From an uncultured Erythrobacter sp. (GTDB lineage Bacteria > Pseudomonadota > Alphaproteobacteria > Sphingomonadales > Sphingomonadaceae), in the NCBI GenBank assembly GCA_947488085.1, contig CANKYI010000001.1, positions 2,055,928 to 2,119,927 on the forward strand: DNA of 64,000 nucleotides, given 5' to 3'. A program made the position numbers and the translations under genes. This document shows positions 52,414 through 62,138 of this stretch, one piece after another. Every line of letters begins with the position of its first letter. Position 1 is the first letter of the stretch. The notes beneath the pieces were generated by a model. That model saw nothing but the letters and a program-made list of their open reading frames with translations. It searched no databases and was not told where the DNA came from.

Positions 52414-53223
52414 TCAAGCGGGGCGGGTCAACAATGTCACGCCCGCAGCACCGAAATCGAGCGCGCTGATTGAAGGCGCATAGAGGCACTCCCCTGCCTT
52501 CGCTTGCGCAGAACCGTTTTGTGCGCTCACTACCCCGCTGAGTGGCAGAGCGAGCAACGGACCGGCATAAACGGCCATAACTTGCGCATTCGGGCCACCT
52601 TCGATCCGCTCCACCCGGAAATACGCCGCATCGATCAATGTCTGCCCGCGCTCATCCAACGTACCAGCATGTTCAGACGCATAGGGGCTACCATCAGCCA
52701 CTGCCAAAGCTCGCTCCAGATGCAACTCACGCGGGCGGCCGTAATCATATAGACGAAACGTGGTGTCGCTGTTCTGTTGCACTTCGACCAGTGCCAGCCC
52801 AGGTCCAATCGCGTGCACCGTGCCAGCGGGCAGGAAATAGACATCGCCCGGTGCAACATCGTGCCAAGTTAGAAGCTCCTCTATCGAACCATCACGCGCC
52901 GCTGCCTCAATCTGTGCAGGTGACACAGCCTCCTTAAATCCAATGGCCAATTGCGCACCCGGCTCAGCGTCAAGGACCAGCCAGCATTCCTCCTTACCAT
53001 CCTCTCCCGGCAAAGCGTTGGCATCAGAGGGATGGACCTGCACCGACAGTTTTTCGCTCGTGAAGAGGTATTTGACCAAAAGCTGTGGCAATTCGGGCGG
53101 CGGCTCAAACCAAATCTCACCGATTTGCGTATCAGCGGGCGCGGCAAAGGGTTCGGGCAAAGAGGTTCTGCCCCAAACCTTTTTGACCATCCGGGTCGGC
53201 AATTGGCGCACGGTTTCGGTCAC
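52414..53223 (-). CDS. manA: Mannose-6-phosphate isomerase (type I, cupin)
   Basis: 269 residues from GTG 53223, which overlaps the manC stop (GTGA); a longer frame would reach into manC. Type I phosphomannose isomerase signatures KKVWGRTSL, EKLSVQVHPSDA (~72-83, zinc His), and PAGTVHAIGPG. Interconverts fructose-6-P and mannose-6-P; with manC it supplies GDP-mannose for polysaccharide. The second enzyme of the route, phosphomannomutase, is not in this window. Confidence 0.88.
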   Translation of the reverse strand: MTETVRQLPTRMVKKVWGRTSLPEPFAAPADTQIGEIWFEPPPELPQLLVKYLFTSEKLSVQVHPSDANALPGEDGKEECWLVLDAEPGAQLAIGFKEAVSPAQIEAAARDGSIEELLTWHDVAPGDVYFLPAGTVHAIGPGLALVEVQQNSDTTFRLYDYGRPRELHLERALAVADGSPYASEHAGTLDERGQTLIDAAYFRVERIEGGPNAQVMAVYAGPLLALPLSGVVSAQNGSAQAKAGECLYAPSISALDFGAAGVTLLTRPA

Positions 53224-54263
53224 TGATTGGTCGCTCCCGGCAGCTTGCCGACGACTTGAGCACCATCGCGTGTTGTCACCAGCACCTCTCCATCGCTCAC
53301 AATGATGCATATATCGTTGAGGCCCACAGCTGACACTCGCGGTCCATCAGAGACCGCCATAACATTGCTGCAATCGACGAGGTCAGCGGTGCCGCGCACG
53401 ACATTATTGCTTGGGTCGCCTTCGTTTAATGCTTCCTGCAAAGCGGCCCAATTGCCAATATCGGACCAGCCCATATCAGCGGGCACCATTGCAGCGCGGT
53501 CGGTGTTTTCCATCAAGGCATAGTCGATGGAATCGCCCTCAATCCCGGAGAAAATCTCGGCATCAGGATGAAAGCGTGTCCCCTTCTCCTTGCCCGCTGC
53601 GACAGCATCGCGAACCGCCTCAGCCATTGCCGGACGGTGAGTGCTTAATTCATCGAGCAAGGCGCCAGCACGAAAGGCAAAGATACCCCCATTCCAGCTG
53701 TATTCCCCGCTTGCGAGATATTCCTCGGCGCGTGCGCGGTCGGGCTTTTCGACGAATTGCGCGATGGCAAACCCACCTGCAAGCGGATCGCCCCGGCGGA
53801 TATAGCCATAGCCCGTTTCGGGCCTGTCCGGCGCTATCCCAAAGGATACCATATGGTCATTAGCAGCGAGCGCAGCAGCGGCCAGAGCGGCGGCGCGAAA
53901 GGCAGCCTCATCGGCGATGTGATGGTCGCTGGGGCAGACAAGCATGATGTCTTGAGCTGGCAGTAAGGCAGCGGCCAAAGCAATCGCCGGCGCGGTATTG
54001 CGGGCCGCAGGTTCCACGATCAAACGGTGCGCCGCGCCGTGCATCTGCTCCTCAATCAAATCGCCGTGCTGCGCGCCTGCAACGACAATCGGCGCAGCAA
54101 ATCGGGCATGATCCGCAACCCGGCTAACGGCTTGCTCGAACAAGGTCGTCGACCCGATCAATGGCAAAAAGGGTTTAGGCCGAGCCTTACGGCTGAGTGG
54201 CCAAAGCCGTGTGCCGCTGCCCCCGCACAAAATCACAGGATGGATTGCAGATGGATCAGTCAT
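53220..54263 (-). CDS. manC: Mannose-1-phosphate guanylyltransferase
   Basis: 347 residues. The nucleotidyltransferase signature ILCGGSGTRLWPLSR (~11-25) with KPFLPLIG, and ENTDRAAMVPADMGWSDIGNW near the C-terminal half, are those of the GDP-mannose pyrophosphorylase family. It makes GDP-mannose from GTP and mannose-1-P. It is the single-domain form; the isomerase is encoded separately just downstream. Confidence 0.93.
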   Translation of the reverse strand: MTDPSAIHPVILCGGSGTRLWPLSRKARPKPFLPLIGSTTLFEQAVSRVADHARFAAPIVVAGAQHGDLIEEQMHGAAHRLIVEPAARNTAPAIALAAALLPAQDIMLVCPSDHHIADEAAFRAAALAAAALAANDHMVSFGIAPDRPETGYGYIRRGDPLAGGFAIAQFVEKPDRARAEEYLASGEYSWNGGIFAFRAGALLDELSTHRPAMAEAVRDAVAAGKEKGTRFHPDAEIFSGIEGDSIDYALMENTDRAAMVPADMGWSDIGNWAALQEALNEGDPSNNVVRGTADLVDCSNVMAVSDGPRVSAVGLNDICIIVSDGEVLVTTRDGAQVVGKLPGATNQ

Positions 54264-54326
54264 GGTTGCGAACCCTTGCCAGGCAGAGCGAGTGAAGTGC
54301 AGTCAAATAGCGCAATGCCTGTGCGC

Positions 54327-55058
54327 CTAACGCTCTCGAAAATCAACGCGGTAGCCATAGCGGGCCTCTATCGGATCGCCAGCACGGGTTTGCGCCGGAT
54401 TGAAGCGGATCTTCTCGATCACTAGGCCACAGACCAGCGCAGTGCTTTCGGCATCCGCTGTACTCGATCGGACTGAGCACTGCTTTGCCCGGCCATCGGT
54501 AGTGACGGTGAAAACAACGGTCACAGAGGTGCCGAAACGCGATGCACGCCCGCCGTCGGGCACGGGAAAATCACGGCGCGCGTCCAGGCCGCCCGAACGC
54601 ACGCTGGGCCGTACCGCGACGCCATTGCCTTGCCCGCTTCCTCGATTGCCGCTGCCAGTGCCTTCGCCCTGGCCTTCTGCTCCGGTCCCGTCACCCGCCT
54701 CGCGAGCGCCAGAACGATTGGCCGTCCCAGTGGAGGATGCGCGCGGGCGCGGGGTCGGGCGCGTTTCGATCCGCGATGTTGGCGCAGTGACGGGTTGTGG
54801 CACAGCTTCTTCACCAGGCGCTCCTGCTGCGCCCTCATCGGGTTCAGGCTCCGTCTCTGGCTCAGAGGGTTCGTCAGGTGCAGTAACCGTGACAGTGAAG
54901 GCGCTGACAACCTCCCGCTCTACCGATGCGGTAAACTCCGGCGCGAGCAAGCGCGACAGTCCATACAACGCAAACACGTGAAAAATCGTGATCGCTGTGA
55001 TCAGCGGCCAGCGCGGACCTTTCGGTTTTCCCTGATAGCGCGATTTGGAGTTGATCAT
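54327..55058 (-). CDS. TonB-like energy-transducing protein
   Basis: 243 residues: one N-terminal transmembrane helix (~20-38), a Pro/Glu/Gly-rich linker (~55-165) spanning the periplasm and a C-terminal TonB-like domain (~170-243, with VTVVFTVTTDGRAKQCSVRSSTADAE). Connects inner-membrane ExbBD to the TonB-dependent receptors of which four are in this window. exbB and exbD are not adjacent. Not obviously co-transcribed with manCA (a 63-base gap separates them). Confidence 0.8.
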   Translation of the reverse strand: MINSKSRYQGKPKGPRWPLITAITIFHVFALYGLSRLLAPEFTASVEREVVSAFTVTVTAPDEPSEPETEPEPDEGAAGAPGEEAVPQPVTAPTSRIETRPTPRPRASSTGTANRSGAREAGDGTGAEGQGEGTGSGNRGSGQGNGVAVRPSVRSGGLDARRDFPVPDGGRASRFGTSVTVVFTVTTDGRAKQCSVRSSTADAESTALVCGLVIEKIRFNPAQTRAGDPIEARYGYRVDFRER

Positions 55059-55153
55059 CTATCGTGTGTCACAGTTTGATTTGAACTTCTTTGACTTTGC
55101 CGCGGGCCAGTTCCGTTTGGTCGACCCCTTTGCAGCAGTATAAGGTATTTGCG

Positions 55154-58100
55154 ATGATCCGCACGATTGAAGGCCGCCAGGCTAGGCCGGATCGCCACTC
55201 TGCCGCAAGCCCCACTGCGACCAACTCGCCTGCTGTGCTCAATGACATTGTAGGCGCACGCACGGATAAGGACCGAGCTGGGATCACCGCTTGGGTGCGC
55301 AATGGTACGCTGGATCCTCGCAGCTTTATCTATGCTTTGATCGGCGGTATCCTGTTCTTCGCCCTTGGTCTTGTATCAATGGAATTCTCGCGAGTTGGCG
55401 CAGGTTTAGCGAGCATCTGGCTACCCGCTGCGGCAGTCACTGTGATGGCGCTGAGGGCGCAGTTAAGCAACGAGCTGCCCTTTGTCGGCTGCGTCGCTGT
55501 CGCAGCTTTGGCAGTGAACCTTTATGCGGGAAACTCCGCTTTGATATCGGCGGGCTATGTGCTGGGCAATATCGTCGAGATCGCGGCGATAACCTGGCTC
55601 ATTAGGCAGCGATGCGGAGCATGCGCGGATATGTCCGATGTCCAGCATCTGGGACAATTCCTGCTGTTTGGTGGGATCATTGGACCTGTTCTTTCAACAT
55701 CAATCATCGCGCTGACAACTGCGATTTCTGGAAATCCCGCGGGCGCGACAGCGATGGCATGGTTCTTTGCCCATAGTATCGGAATGATCCTGATCGCGCC
55801 GGCTTTGCTGTTGACGATAGATGCGGTGCAGGATCGCAAAATGGTCAGCCTCGTCGAATTTGCGGAGCGATCAGCGCTAATGGCTGGCGGGTTGATCATC
55901 GTATATGGCGTGTTTGCCCAGACTCATTACCCCCTCCTCTTCCTCGTCCCCCCAATCACATTGCTGATGGCCTTTCGTGTGGGCGGGCTTGGCACGGCCC
56001 TCTATGTGCCACTGATTGCGATCCTCGCTGGTGTCATGACGCTGTGGGGCTCCGGTCCAATCGTCATGACCACGGGCCCTGATGCAGAGCAGGTGTATGT
56101 TTTGCTCGCCTTTGTCGCCGCCAATTTCCTTACCGGTCTGCCGATCGCTGCCATCTTAGCAGGGCGGGCGCGGATGATGCAGGAACTGATTGAGGGACGC
56201 AGTGAACTCGCATTGCTAACCGAAAATGTCACCGATGCCGTACTCCGCATCGATGATCATGGCGTCTGCACCTACGCCTCCCCTTCCGTGCGCGATGTGA
56301 TGGGCCGCGACCCCGAAGAGCTGCTCGGCAAAGCTGTGGCTGGAGCCGCACATATTGATTCTCAAGAACGGATTGCGGCGGTGCTGAAACGATTGCGCGA
56401 TGGCGAAAGCGATCAAGAACGCGTCACCTATCGCCGCCTCTATGACGCAGCTGATGGCACTCCCATCTTCATCGAAGCCGATGCTGCAATTGCGACCGAC
56501 CCCGTGACCGGTAAGCGCAGCGGCATCGTGGTTTCTGCGCGCGATGTGACAGAGCGGGTCGAGCTGGAATTGCTGTTAACGCGCGCGCGCCGGACCGCGG
56601 AGGACGCAGCGGCTGCAAAGTCAGAATTCCTCGCCAATATGAGTCACGAAATTCGCACACCGATGAACGGTGTACTCGGCTTTGCGGAGCTGATGCTGCA
56701 AAGCGACCTTGATGAAGAACACCGCCGTCATACTGAGATGATCGTCCAATCGGGCCGCTCGATGATGCTGTTGCTGAACGACATTCTCGACCTGTCCAAG
56801 ATTGAAGCGGGGCAGATCACGATTGATAAATCGCCCGTGGATTTGGTCTCCACAGTCAATGAATGCGTGATGCTACATTTACCCGTGGCCGAGAAAAAGG
56901 GACTGGATCTAATCTTCTACGCCGCCTGTTCAGAGCCAAAAGGATGCACCGTAAAATGTAACGGTTGCGAAAGTCAAAGCACCGGCCCGTGGGTCGTAAC
57001 TGATGCTTTGCGGTTGCGGCAGATCATTCTGAACCTCGTAGGCAATGCAGTGAAATTCACCGAAAATGGCCGTGTGACCGTATCCTTGGCCATGAAGGAC
57101 GGGGAATTCACCGTCGCAATTCAAGATACCGGGATCGGCATTGATAGCGCCCGGCAAGATACGATCTTCGCCCCATTTACGCAGGGCGAAAATGACACAG
57201 CGCGCCGGTTTGGTGGGACAGGGCTTGGCCTAACTATCAGCCGCCAACTGGCTGATCTGTTGGGTGGGAGCATTTCCGTTGAGAGCGAAGGGGGAGAGGG
57301 TTCAACCTTCACTTTGACAATGCCCGCAATGCTGGCTCATCCCGAACAGCCTCCCAGCCTCTTCACAGAAGCGTCCGGGCCGATTGAGATACCGCAAGCC
57401 GCGCGCATCTTGCTAGTCGAGGATCACGATGTGAACCGTATGCTCGGCGTCGAAATGCTCGAGCGCTGCGGACAGAGCGTCGATGTCGCGCATGATGGTA
57501 ATGAAGCGATTGCAATGGTCATGGATGGCGTGATGCGCGACCGGTTTTATGATCTGGTGCTGATGGATATTCAGATGCCCGGCTGCGATGGCTATGACGC
57601 CACACGAGCGATCCGCAAAGAGGGGATTGGTCCTGATAGCATGCCGATCATCGCGCTGACTGCGAACGCTTTTCCCGAGGACATTCACGCCGCACGCGCC
57701 GCGGGAATGCAGGGACATTTGGCAAAACCATTGGACTTCACCGACTTAGCACGCGCTCTGCAACGATGGCTTCCAACCCGTATCGTCGAAACAGAGGATG
57801 ACCTTGTGACGCAAGAAAAAGAGCAGGTGCCAGCCGCAAAGATTGTCGAGGAAAACCGCGACCAGAGCAACGAAGCACTCTCCAAAGTCTCTGGCGGTTC
57901 CTTCGCGCAGCTTCCCCAACAGCATTCGCCAGACTTAATCGAACGCTGGAACACTCGCCGTAGCGAGGCGATTGAGGCTGTGCGCACCGCATTGCAAAGC
58001 GGCGCAATGGGAGAGGACAGCCGAAGAGCAAAAGACTGGGATGATCTGGCGCGATTGGTACACAAATTGGCAGGGAGCGCCGCCATATTCGGCGAGGCTG

Positions 58101-58237
58101 ACTTAGGCGATCAGGCGGCTGCGCTCGAACGTGCATTGCGGCAGAGTCTACCGGGGGATGTACGCGAAGCGTTGGCGTTCGAACTGTTGAGCGTCGCCGA
58201 TGACCCGGCAGACACGCTGGCCAAAACGGGCACCTAA
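55154..58237 (+). CDS. MASE1-type hybrid sensor histidine kinase with PAS, receiver and HPt domains
   Basis: 1027 residues from ATG 55154. Order: eight-helix MASE1-like membrane domain (~55-340), PAS (~355-470), HisKA (His498 in NMSHEIRTPMNG), HATPase_c (N-box Asn631 in NLVGNAVKF; GTGLGL), receiver (Asp805 in LVLMDIQMPG) and a C-terminal HPt (His970 in LARLVHKLAG). A short insertion before the N-box, residues 592-605, has Cys592, 598, 602 and 605 (Cx5Cx3Cx2C), unusual for this position and a possible metal site. The phosphorelay target is not adjacent. Start by position of TAAGG at 55145 and lack of transmembrane sequence before it. Confidence 0.88.
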   Translation: MIRTIEGRQARPDRHSAASPTATNSPAVLNDIVGARTDKDRAGITAWVRNGTLDPRSFIYALIGGILFFALGLVSMEFSRVGAGLASIWLPAAAVTVMALRAQLSNELPFVGCVAVAALAVNLYAGNSALISAGYVLGNIVEIAAITWLIRQRCGACADMSDVQHLGQFLLFGGIIGPVLSTSIIALTTAISGNPAGATAMAWFFAHSIGMILIAPALLLTIDAVQDRKMVSLVEFAERSALMAGGLIIVYGVFAQTHYPLLFLVPPITLLMAFRVGGLGTALYVPLIAILAGVMTLWGSGPIVMTTGPDAEQVYVLLAFVAANFLTGLPIAAILAGRARMMQELIEGRSELALLTENVTDAVLRIDDHGVCTYASPSVRDVMGRDPEELLGKAVAGAAHIDSQERIAAVLKRLRDGESDQERVTYRRLYDAADGTPIFIEADAAIATDPVTGKRSGIVVSARDVTERVELELLLTRARRTAEDAAAAKSEFLANMSHEIRTPMNGVLGFAELMLQSDLDEEHRRHTEMIVQSGRSMMLLLNDILDLSKIEAGQITIDKSPVDLVSTVNECVMLHLPVAEKKGLDLIFYAACSEPKGCTVKCNGCESQSTGPWVVTDALRLRQIILNLVGNAVKFTENGRVTVSLAMKDGEFTVAIQDTGIGIDSARQDTIFAPFTQGENDTARRFGGTGLGLTISRQLADLLGGSISVESEGGEGSTFTLTMPAMLAHPEQPPSLFTEASGPIEIPQAARILLVEDHDVNRMLGVEMLERCGQSVDVAHDGNEAIAMVMDGVMRDRFYDLVLMDIQMPGCDGYDATRAIRKEGIGPDSMPIIALTANAFPEDIHAARAAGMQGHLAKPLDFTDLARALQRWLPTRIVETEDDLVTQEKEQVPAAKIVEENRDQSNEALSKVSGGSFAQLPQQHSPDLIERWNTRRSEAIEAVRTALQSGAMGEDSRRAKDWDDLARLVHKLAGSAAIFGEADLGDQAAALERALRQSLPGDVREALAFELLSVADDPADTLAKTGT

Positions 58238-58270
58238 ATCCCACTCCATTCGCAGCCCACAAAAGCGAAC

Positions 58271-58292
58271 GGCGGAACCCGAAGGCCCCGCC
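58271..58292 (-). terminator. Hairpin terminator after the Oar-like gene
   Basis: On the minus strand a 9-bp stem (GGCGGGGCC with GGTTCCGCC, two G-U pairs) closed by a UUCG tetraloop lies 33 bases after the stop of the Oar-like receptor and is followed by GTTCGCTTTTG. UUCG-capped stems are unusually stable; probable terminator. Confidence 0.75.
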
Positions 58293-58324
58293 GCTGCGTG
58301 TTTCGTGGATTGGTAGGTTACCAG

Positions 58325-61300
58325 TTAGAATTCGTAACGTGCACCAACCTGGATCCGCCAGATGCTGTTGCCAACCGCAGTCTGCGGGCGGGCAGCAAAG
58401 TCTGAGAAGTTCGTGATCACATAACGACCTTCGTCGTCGAACGCGCCGTCAACCAGATCAACGCGGCCATCGAATCCACCGACAGAGCGACGGACGTTCC
58501 AACCATCGTCAAGGAAGTTGAGGAAGTTCGAGAAGTCAGCGAACAACTCAATCCGATCTTCGGTCAGACCGGTCAGGCTGCCGATGAAAGGCAGTTCCTG
58601 ACTGATGCGGATATCCATGTCGAAGAACCAATCGTTACGGCATTGGTTTCTCGCCACAGTCTGACCCGGCGTGAAGTTACAGTCCAGCTCGCTGACGATG
58701 TTACCCGCGTCGTCGAGGGCAACTCCATTTTCCAATAGGTTAAGCAACGATTGAACAGCTGCTGTATCACTCAACGGCGAGAGGTTCGGATCGTCCAAGC
58801 CAGTTGGGATATACAGCAAAGCGTTTTGTTCACGCGTGCTGGCGTCATCGAAGAACGGACGGCCATCATCGAACACGAGGCTGTACGGACGACCTTCCGA
58901 TGCACGGAAGAACATGCCGAAGCTGGTATCGTATCCGTCGAAGAATTCCTCGCGGGCATTTACCGAGAACACGAAGTTGTGACGTGTTTCAAAACCCGAC
59001 TGCGAAACGGCAGGGCTTTGACGGTTGAAAGCCGGGAAGTTGTCAATCGTCGATGTAGCAGTAGATGAACGGAAGTTGTTCGTCTGTTCACTGTCGCTGA
59101 ACGCATAACCGAAGTTCACATTCACGCTGCCACCTTCAGTGAAGAAGCCTTCGCTGAAACGCTTTTGAAGAACCAGCGAGAAGTTATGGCTCTCAAAGCT
59201 TGGACCGTTGTTCAATTGAACGAAGTCATCGAGGCGGGTGCCGAAGCAATCTGCTGTGACATTGTCGAAGGTCGGAGGTGAGCTTGAAACAAGCGTCGCA
59301 TCGCAGCCAGTTTGGTTCGGATCGATTGGACGGCGAAGCTCGCGACCATCGACGGTGAAGCCGTTGAGGCCGAGCGACGGGTCAATCACCTGCACCAGAT
59401 CGTTAACATTCAACGTGTCGTTGAAGCGGGTGTAGATGTAGTCGAGGTTCAACTGCCAGTTTGAGAAGAACCCTGACTGCGTGCCGATCTCAGTTGCAAA
59501 ACCGATATTCGCACGAACCGCCGTAGGGATGTCGAAATCCGGAGCGATTGACTGAACATCACCGCCACCAGCAGCTGCACCAGCGGCTGCTGCTGCAACA
59601 GCACAGGCCGGAACGCCAGTAAACGTGCCGCCATTGAGAACCGAAATCTGACCCGATACCGGATCAATGTTCAGGTCACCCGCAGCACAATCGCCCGTGT
59701 CGCCTTCTACCGAAGCGAACCCGTCGTTTGAGAATGCGTTGGAGAAGTAAACAACCGGATCACCGCCAGCGAAGATGCCTACGCCGCCGGTCAGACGGCT
59801 GTTGGACAAGAACCCTGCATTGTCGAATTCGTAAGTCGCAGACAGACGAGGAAGAACAACCGGGTCAATCGCACCGAACGAAACGGAATTGGTGAAACCA
59901 AAACGTTCACTAAATGTCGGGTTGGCGCGTGGTGCGTCACCGTCATAAAGCTGAACACGGACACCAGCGTTGATCGAAAGCTGATCGGTCGCCTGCCACT
60001 CATCCTGCACAAATACCGAATAGGTGCGGCGGCTGAACAGAGCAGCGGCATTGTTGATGTCACCATCGATGCCGGTGCGGATGGCTGCGCCACCTGCATC
60101 GCCTGAGATAATGTCAGCTGGACCGTCGAAGGAACCGCCGGTGTTGTTTGCAAGCAGGCCGTTTTGGAAATCGTCCAGGCCGTTAAAGAACAAGGTACCG
60201 GTCGCATTGATCGCGAAGAGGTTGAACACTTCAAGATCGTTCAGTTCGGCACCGAACTTCAGGAAGTGACCATTGCCTGCATCGACATTCATGATGAAGC
60301 GAGCCTGATCGATCTTCGTATCGAGCTGGTTAGCCGAACGGAAGATGCCAGGGCCGGTGGCGAGGCCGCCGTCATTCCCGCCTGGGATCAGGCCATTTGT
60401 GGCGTTATCAAAACCAACGACAAGACGTGGAGCTGGGTTTTCTGCCTGCGCTTCGCCAAAGCCGACCGGGCCTTGGACATCGCCGACTTCAGCACGGCTC
60501 ACGCGCAGTTCGGTTGAGATCGTGTCGCTCCAGTCGGAGTACAAACGAACAGAATAATAATCCGAGATCGTGCCTTCATCTTCAAACGAGTTGAAGCCAG
60601 TAAAGGTGTTGGGTCCAAAATCGGATTCAAGGTTCGTTTCTTCGAGACGCTGATAGGTCGCTTCGAGACGGTGCTGATCTGAGATAATCGCGTCGATACG
60701 ACCGAAGTAGCGTACGCTCGATTCAGCAAGCTGCGTCGGGATACCGCCAATGTCTTGGCCGTATACGTCATTGGCAATTTGCGCGAATTGATCGAATTGT
60801 TGCTGCGTTACGAAGTTCACTTCGTTGGCTGCGCCGGAGCCGAATGGCCCTTGGTTGAAGCCATCGCCAAGGTCAGTTTCTTCATAGCCGAGCGAGAAGA
60901 ACAGGCGATCAGGAATGATCGGACCCGAAAGGGTTGCACCCCAACGCGTTTCGCGGCCGGCATTAATGTCCTGAGTCGTTCCGTCAGCCAGCTCGACTTG
61001 GTCGTTCTGCAGGCTTTCATCAAAATAGGTGAAGAAGGCAGAGCCGCTGAACTTGTTGCTACCGGCTTTGGTTACGACGTTGACAAGGCAGCCGGTGAAG
61101 TCGGTGTATTCGACATCAAACGGTGCAAATTCAACCGACACCTGATCGACAACGTCGAATGGAAGCGGAAGAGCGTTACGCGCTGCAAATGGTGTGCCGT
61201 TCAGGCCGAACACGTCCGACTGAATGATACCGTCAACGGTAAAGGTGTTGGTGCGATCATTGCCACCGAGGCAAGAAATACGATCAACATCGTTGTTGCC

Positions 61301-61810
61301 TTCGAGGCTGACGCGCGGGTCAATGCGGATAATGTCGCGAACGTCGCGAGTGATCGACGGGAAAGCTTCGAGCGTTTCGGTACCGAATGCGGTGCCGGGA
61401 CCGACAGCGACCTGAGTGACCCGTGCGCGGGCGCCGGTCACAACGATAGTGTTGCCGACATTAGTGTTAGCCAGTTCAAAAGTGAAACCGGTATTGCCTG
61501 AAATGTTGGTGAAGACTTCTTCGACCGACTGACCTTCAAAGCCAGTGGCGGTGACTGTCACAGTGTATGGGCCGCCCGGTGGCAGCGACTGGACGCGAAA
61601 GTTGCCTTCGCCATCAGTGGTTGCTTCGCGAACCTGATTGGTGCGGGTGTCGGTGATGGTGACCATCGCGCCGGAAAGCGCGTTGCCACTCGTGTCAGTG
61701 ACCTGACCTTCGACGCCTGATGTAATTTGTTGCGCTGCTGCGGGAGTAGCGATTGTGGCTGCGGCGGAAAGACTGACGATGCTTGCTGCCAAAAGATATT
61801 TGATCTTCAT
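58325..61810 (-). CDS. Oar-like TonB-dependent receptor with carboxypeptidase-regulatory-like domain
   Basis: 1161 residues: signal peptide (...PAAAQ ~27), a beta-sandwich carboxypeptidase-regulatory-like domain (~33-110, VTDTSGNALSGAMVTITDTRT), a plug-like region with VSVEFAPFDVEYTDFTG and SNKFSGSAFF, then a barrel ending VGARYEF. This is the Oar/OmpA-related TonB receptor group. The family ligand is not settled; some members take part in protein or peptide translocation across the outer membrane. Monocistronic, with a terminator and a promoter region carrying an inverted repeat. Confidence 0.92.
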   Translation of the reverse strand: MKIKYLLAASIVSLSAAATIATPAAAQQITSGVEGQVTDTSGNALSGAMVTITDTRTNQVREATTDGEGNFRVQSLPPGGPYTVTVTATGFEGQSVEEVFTNISGNTGFTFELANTNVGNTIVVTGARARVTQVAVGPGTAFGTETLEAFPSITRDVRDIIRIDPRVSLEGNNDVDRISCLGGNDRTNTFTVDGIIQSDVFGLNGTPFAARNALPLPFDVVDQVSVEFAPFDVEYTDFTGCLVNVVTKAGSNKFSGSAFFTYFDESLQNDQVELADGTTQDINAGRETRWGATLSGPIIPDRLFFSLGYEETDLGDGFNQGPFGSGAANEVNFVTQQQFDQFAQIANDVYGQDIGGIPTQLAESSVRYFGRIDAIISDQHRLEATYQRLEETNLESDFGPNTFTGFNSFEDEGTISDYYSVRLYSDWSDTISTELRVSRAEVGDVQGPVGFGEAQAENPAPRLVVGFDNATNGLIPGGNDGGLATGPGIFRSANQLDTKIDQARFIMNVDAGNGHFLKFGAELNDLEVFNLFAINATGTLFFNGLDDFQNGLLANNTGGSFDGPADIISGDAGGAAIRTGIDGDINNAAALFSRRTYSVFVQDEWQATDQLSINAGVRVQLYDGDAPRANPTFSERFGFTNSVSFGAIDPVVLPRLSATYEFDNAGFLSNSRLTGGVGIFAGGDPVVYFSNAFSNDGFASVEGDTGDCAAGDLNIDPVSGQISVLNGGTFTGVPACAVAAAAAGAAAGGGDVQSIAPDFDIPTAVRANIGFATEIGTQSGFFSNWQLNLDYIYTRFNDTLNVNDLVQVIDPSLGLNGFTVDGRELRRPIDPNQTGCDATLVSSSPPTFDNVTADCFGTRLDDFVQLNNGPSFESHNFSLVLQKRFSEGFFTEGGSVNVNFGYAFSDSEQTNNFRSSTATSTIDNFPAFNRQSPAVSQSGFETRHNFVFSVNAREEFFDGYDTSFGMFFRASEGRPYSLVFDDGRPFFDDASTREQNALLYIPTGLDDPNLSPLSDTAAVQSLLNLLENGVALDDAGNIVSELDCNFTPGQTVARNQCRNDWFFDMDIRISQELPFIGSLTGLTEDRIELFADFSNFLNFLDDGWNVRRSVGGFDGRVDLVDGAFDDEGRYVITNFSDFAARPQTAVGNSIWRIQVGARYEF

Positions 61811-62138
61811 AATGAAGTGCCCCTGATCACGGTTGGAGGGAAAGTGATGCTCGCGTCCCTAAGCGCGTTGCACTGCACAAAAGCGACTGTTTTGTGACGG
61901 TTTTATGAAACGGAAATGAGCAGGTGCGGCGCTCGGAAAATTTCATAAACTTATGCACATGCTAAGCCGCAGAAATGCGCCGTTGAAGGCCCCCTGTGTT
62001 GCATGCGCGCAACGAGGATCGCTTTTTTAAAGCGCGACCTCAAACAGGCTGGAATCCGGGAATTTTGCTCAGATGAACCGGAATTGACTGGAATGTGAGA
62101 GTCACCCGATTCTCTTTGAGAGAGGTCGAATTGACCAA
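61811..62138. promoter_or_regulatory. Oar-like gene upstream region with inverted repeat
   Basis: 328 bases without a gene. At 61876-61896 there is a perfect dyad, CACAAAA, 7-nt spacer, TTTTGTG, 66-86 bases upstream of the receptor start: a plausible operator. The remaining part toward the 2OG-oxygenase gene shows no clear terminator and no RNA gene. Confidence 0.4.

Noticed and set aside
60755..61501. A 248-codon plus-strand frame opposite the Oar-like gene
   Set aside because: Antisense to a well-supported receptor; no domain similarity and no ribosome site.
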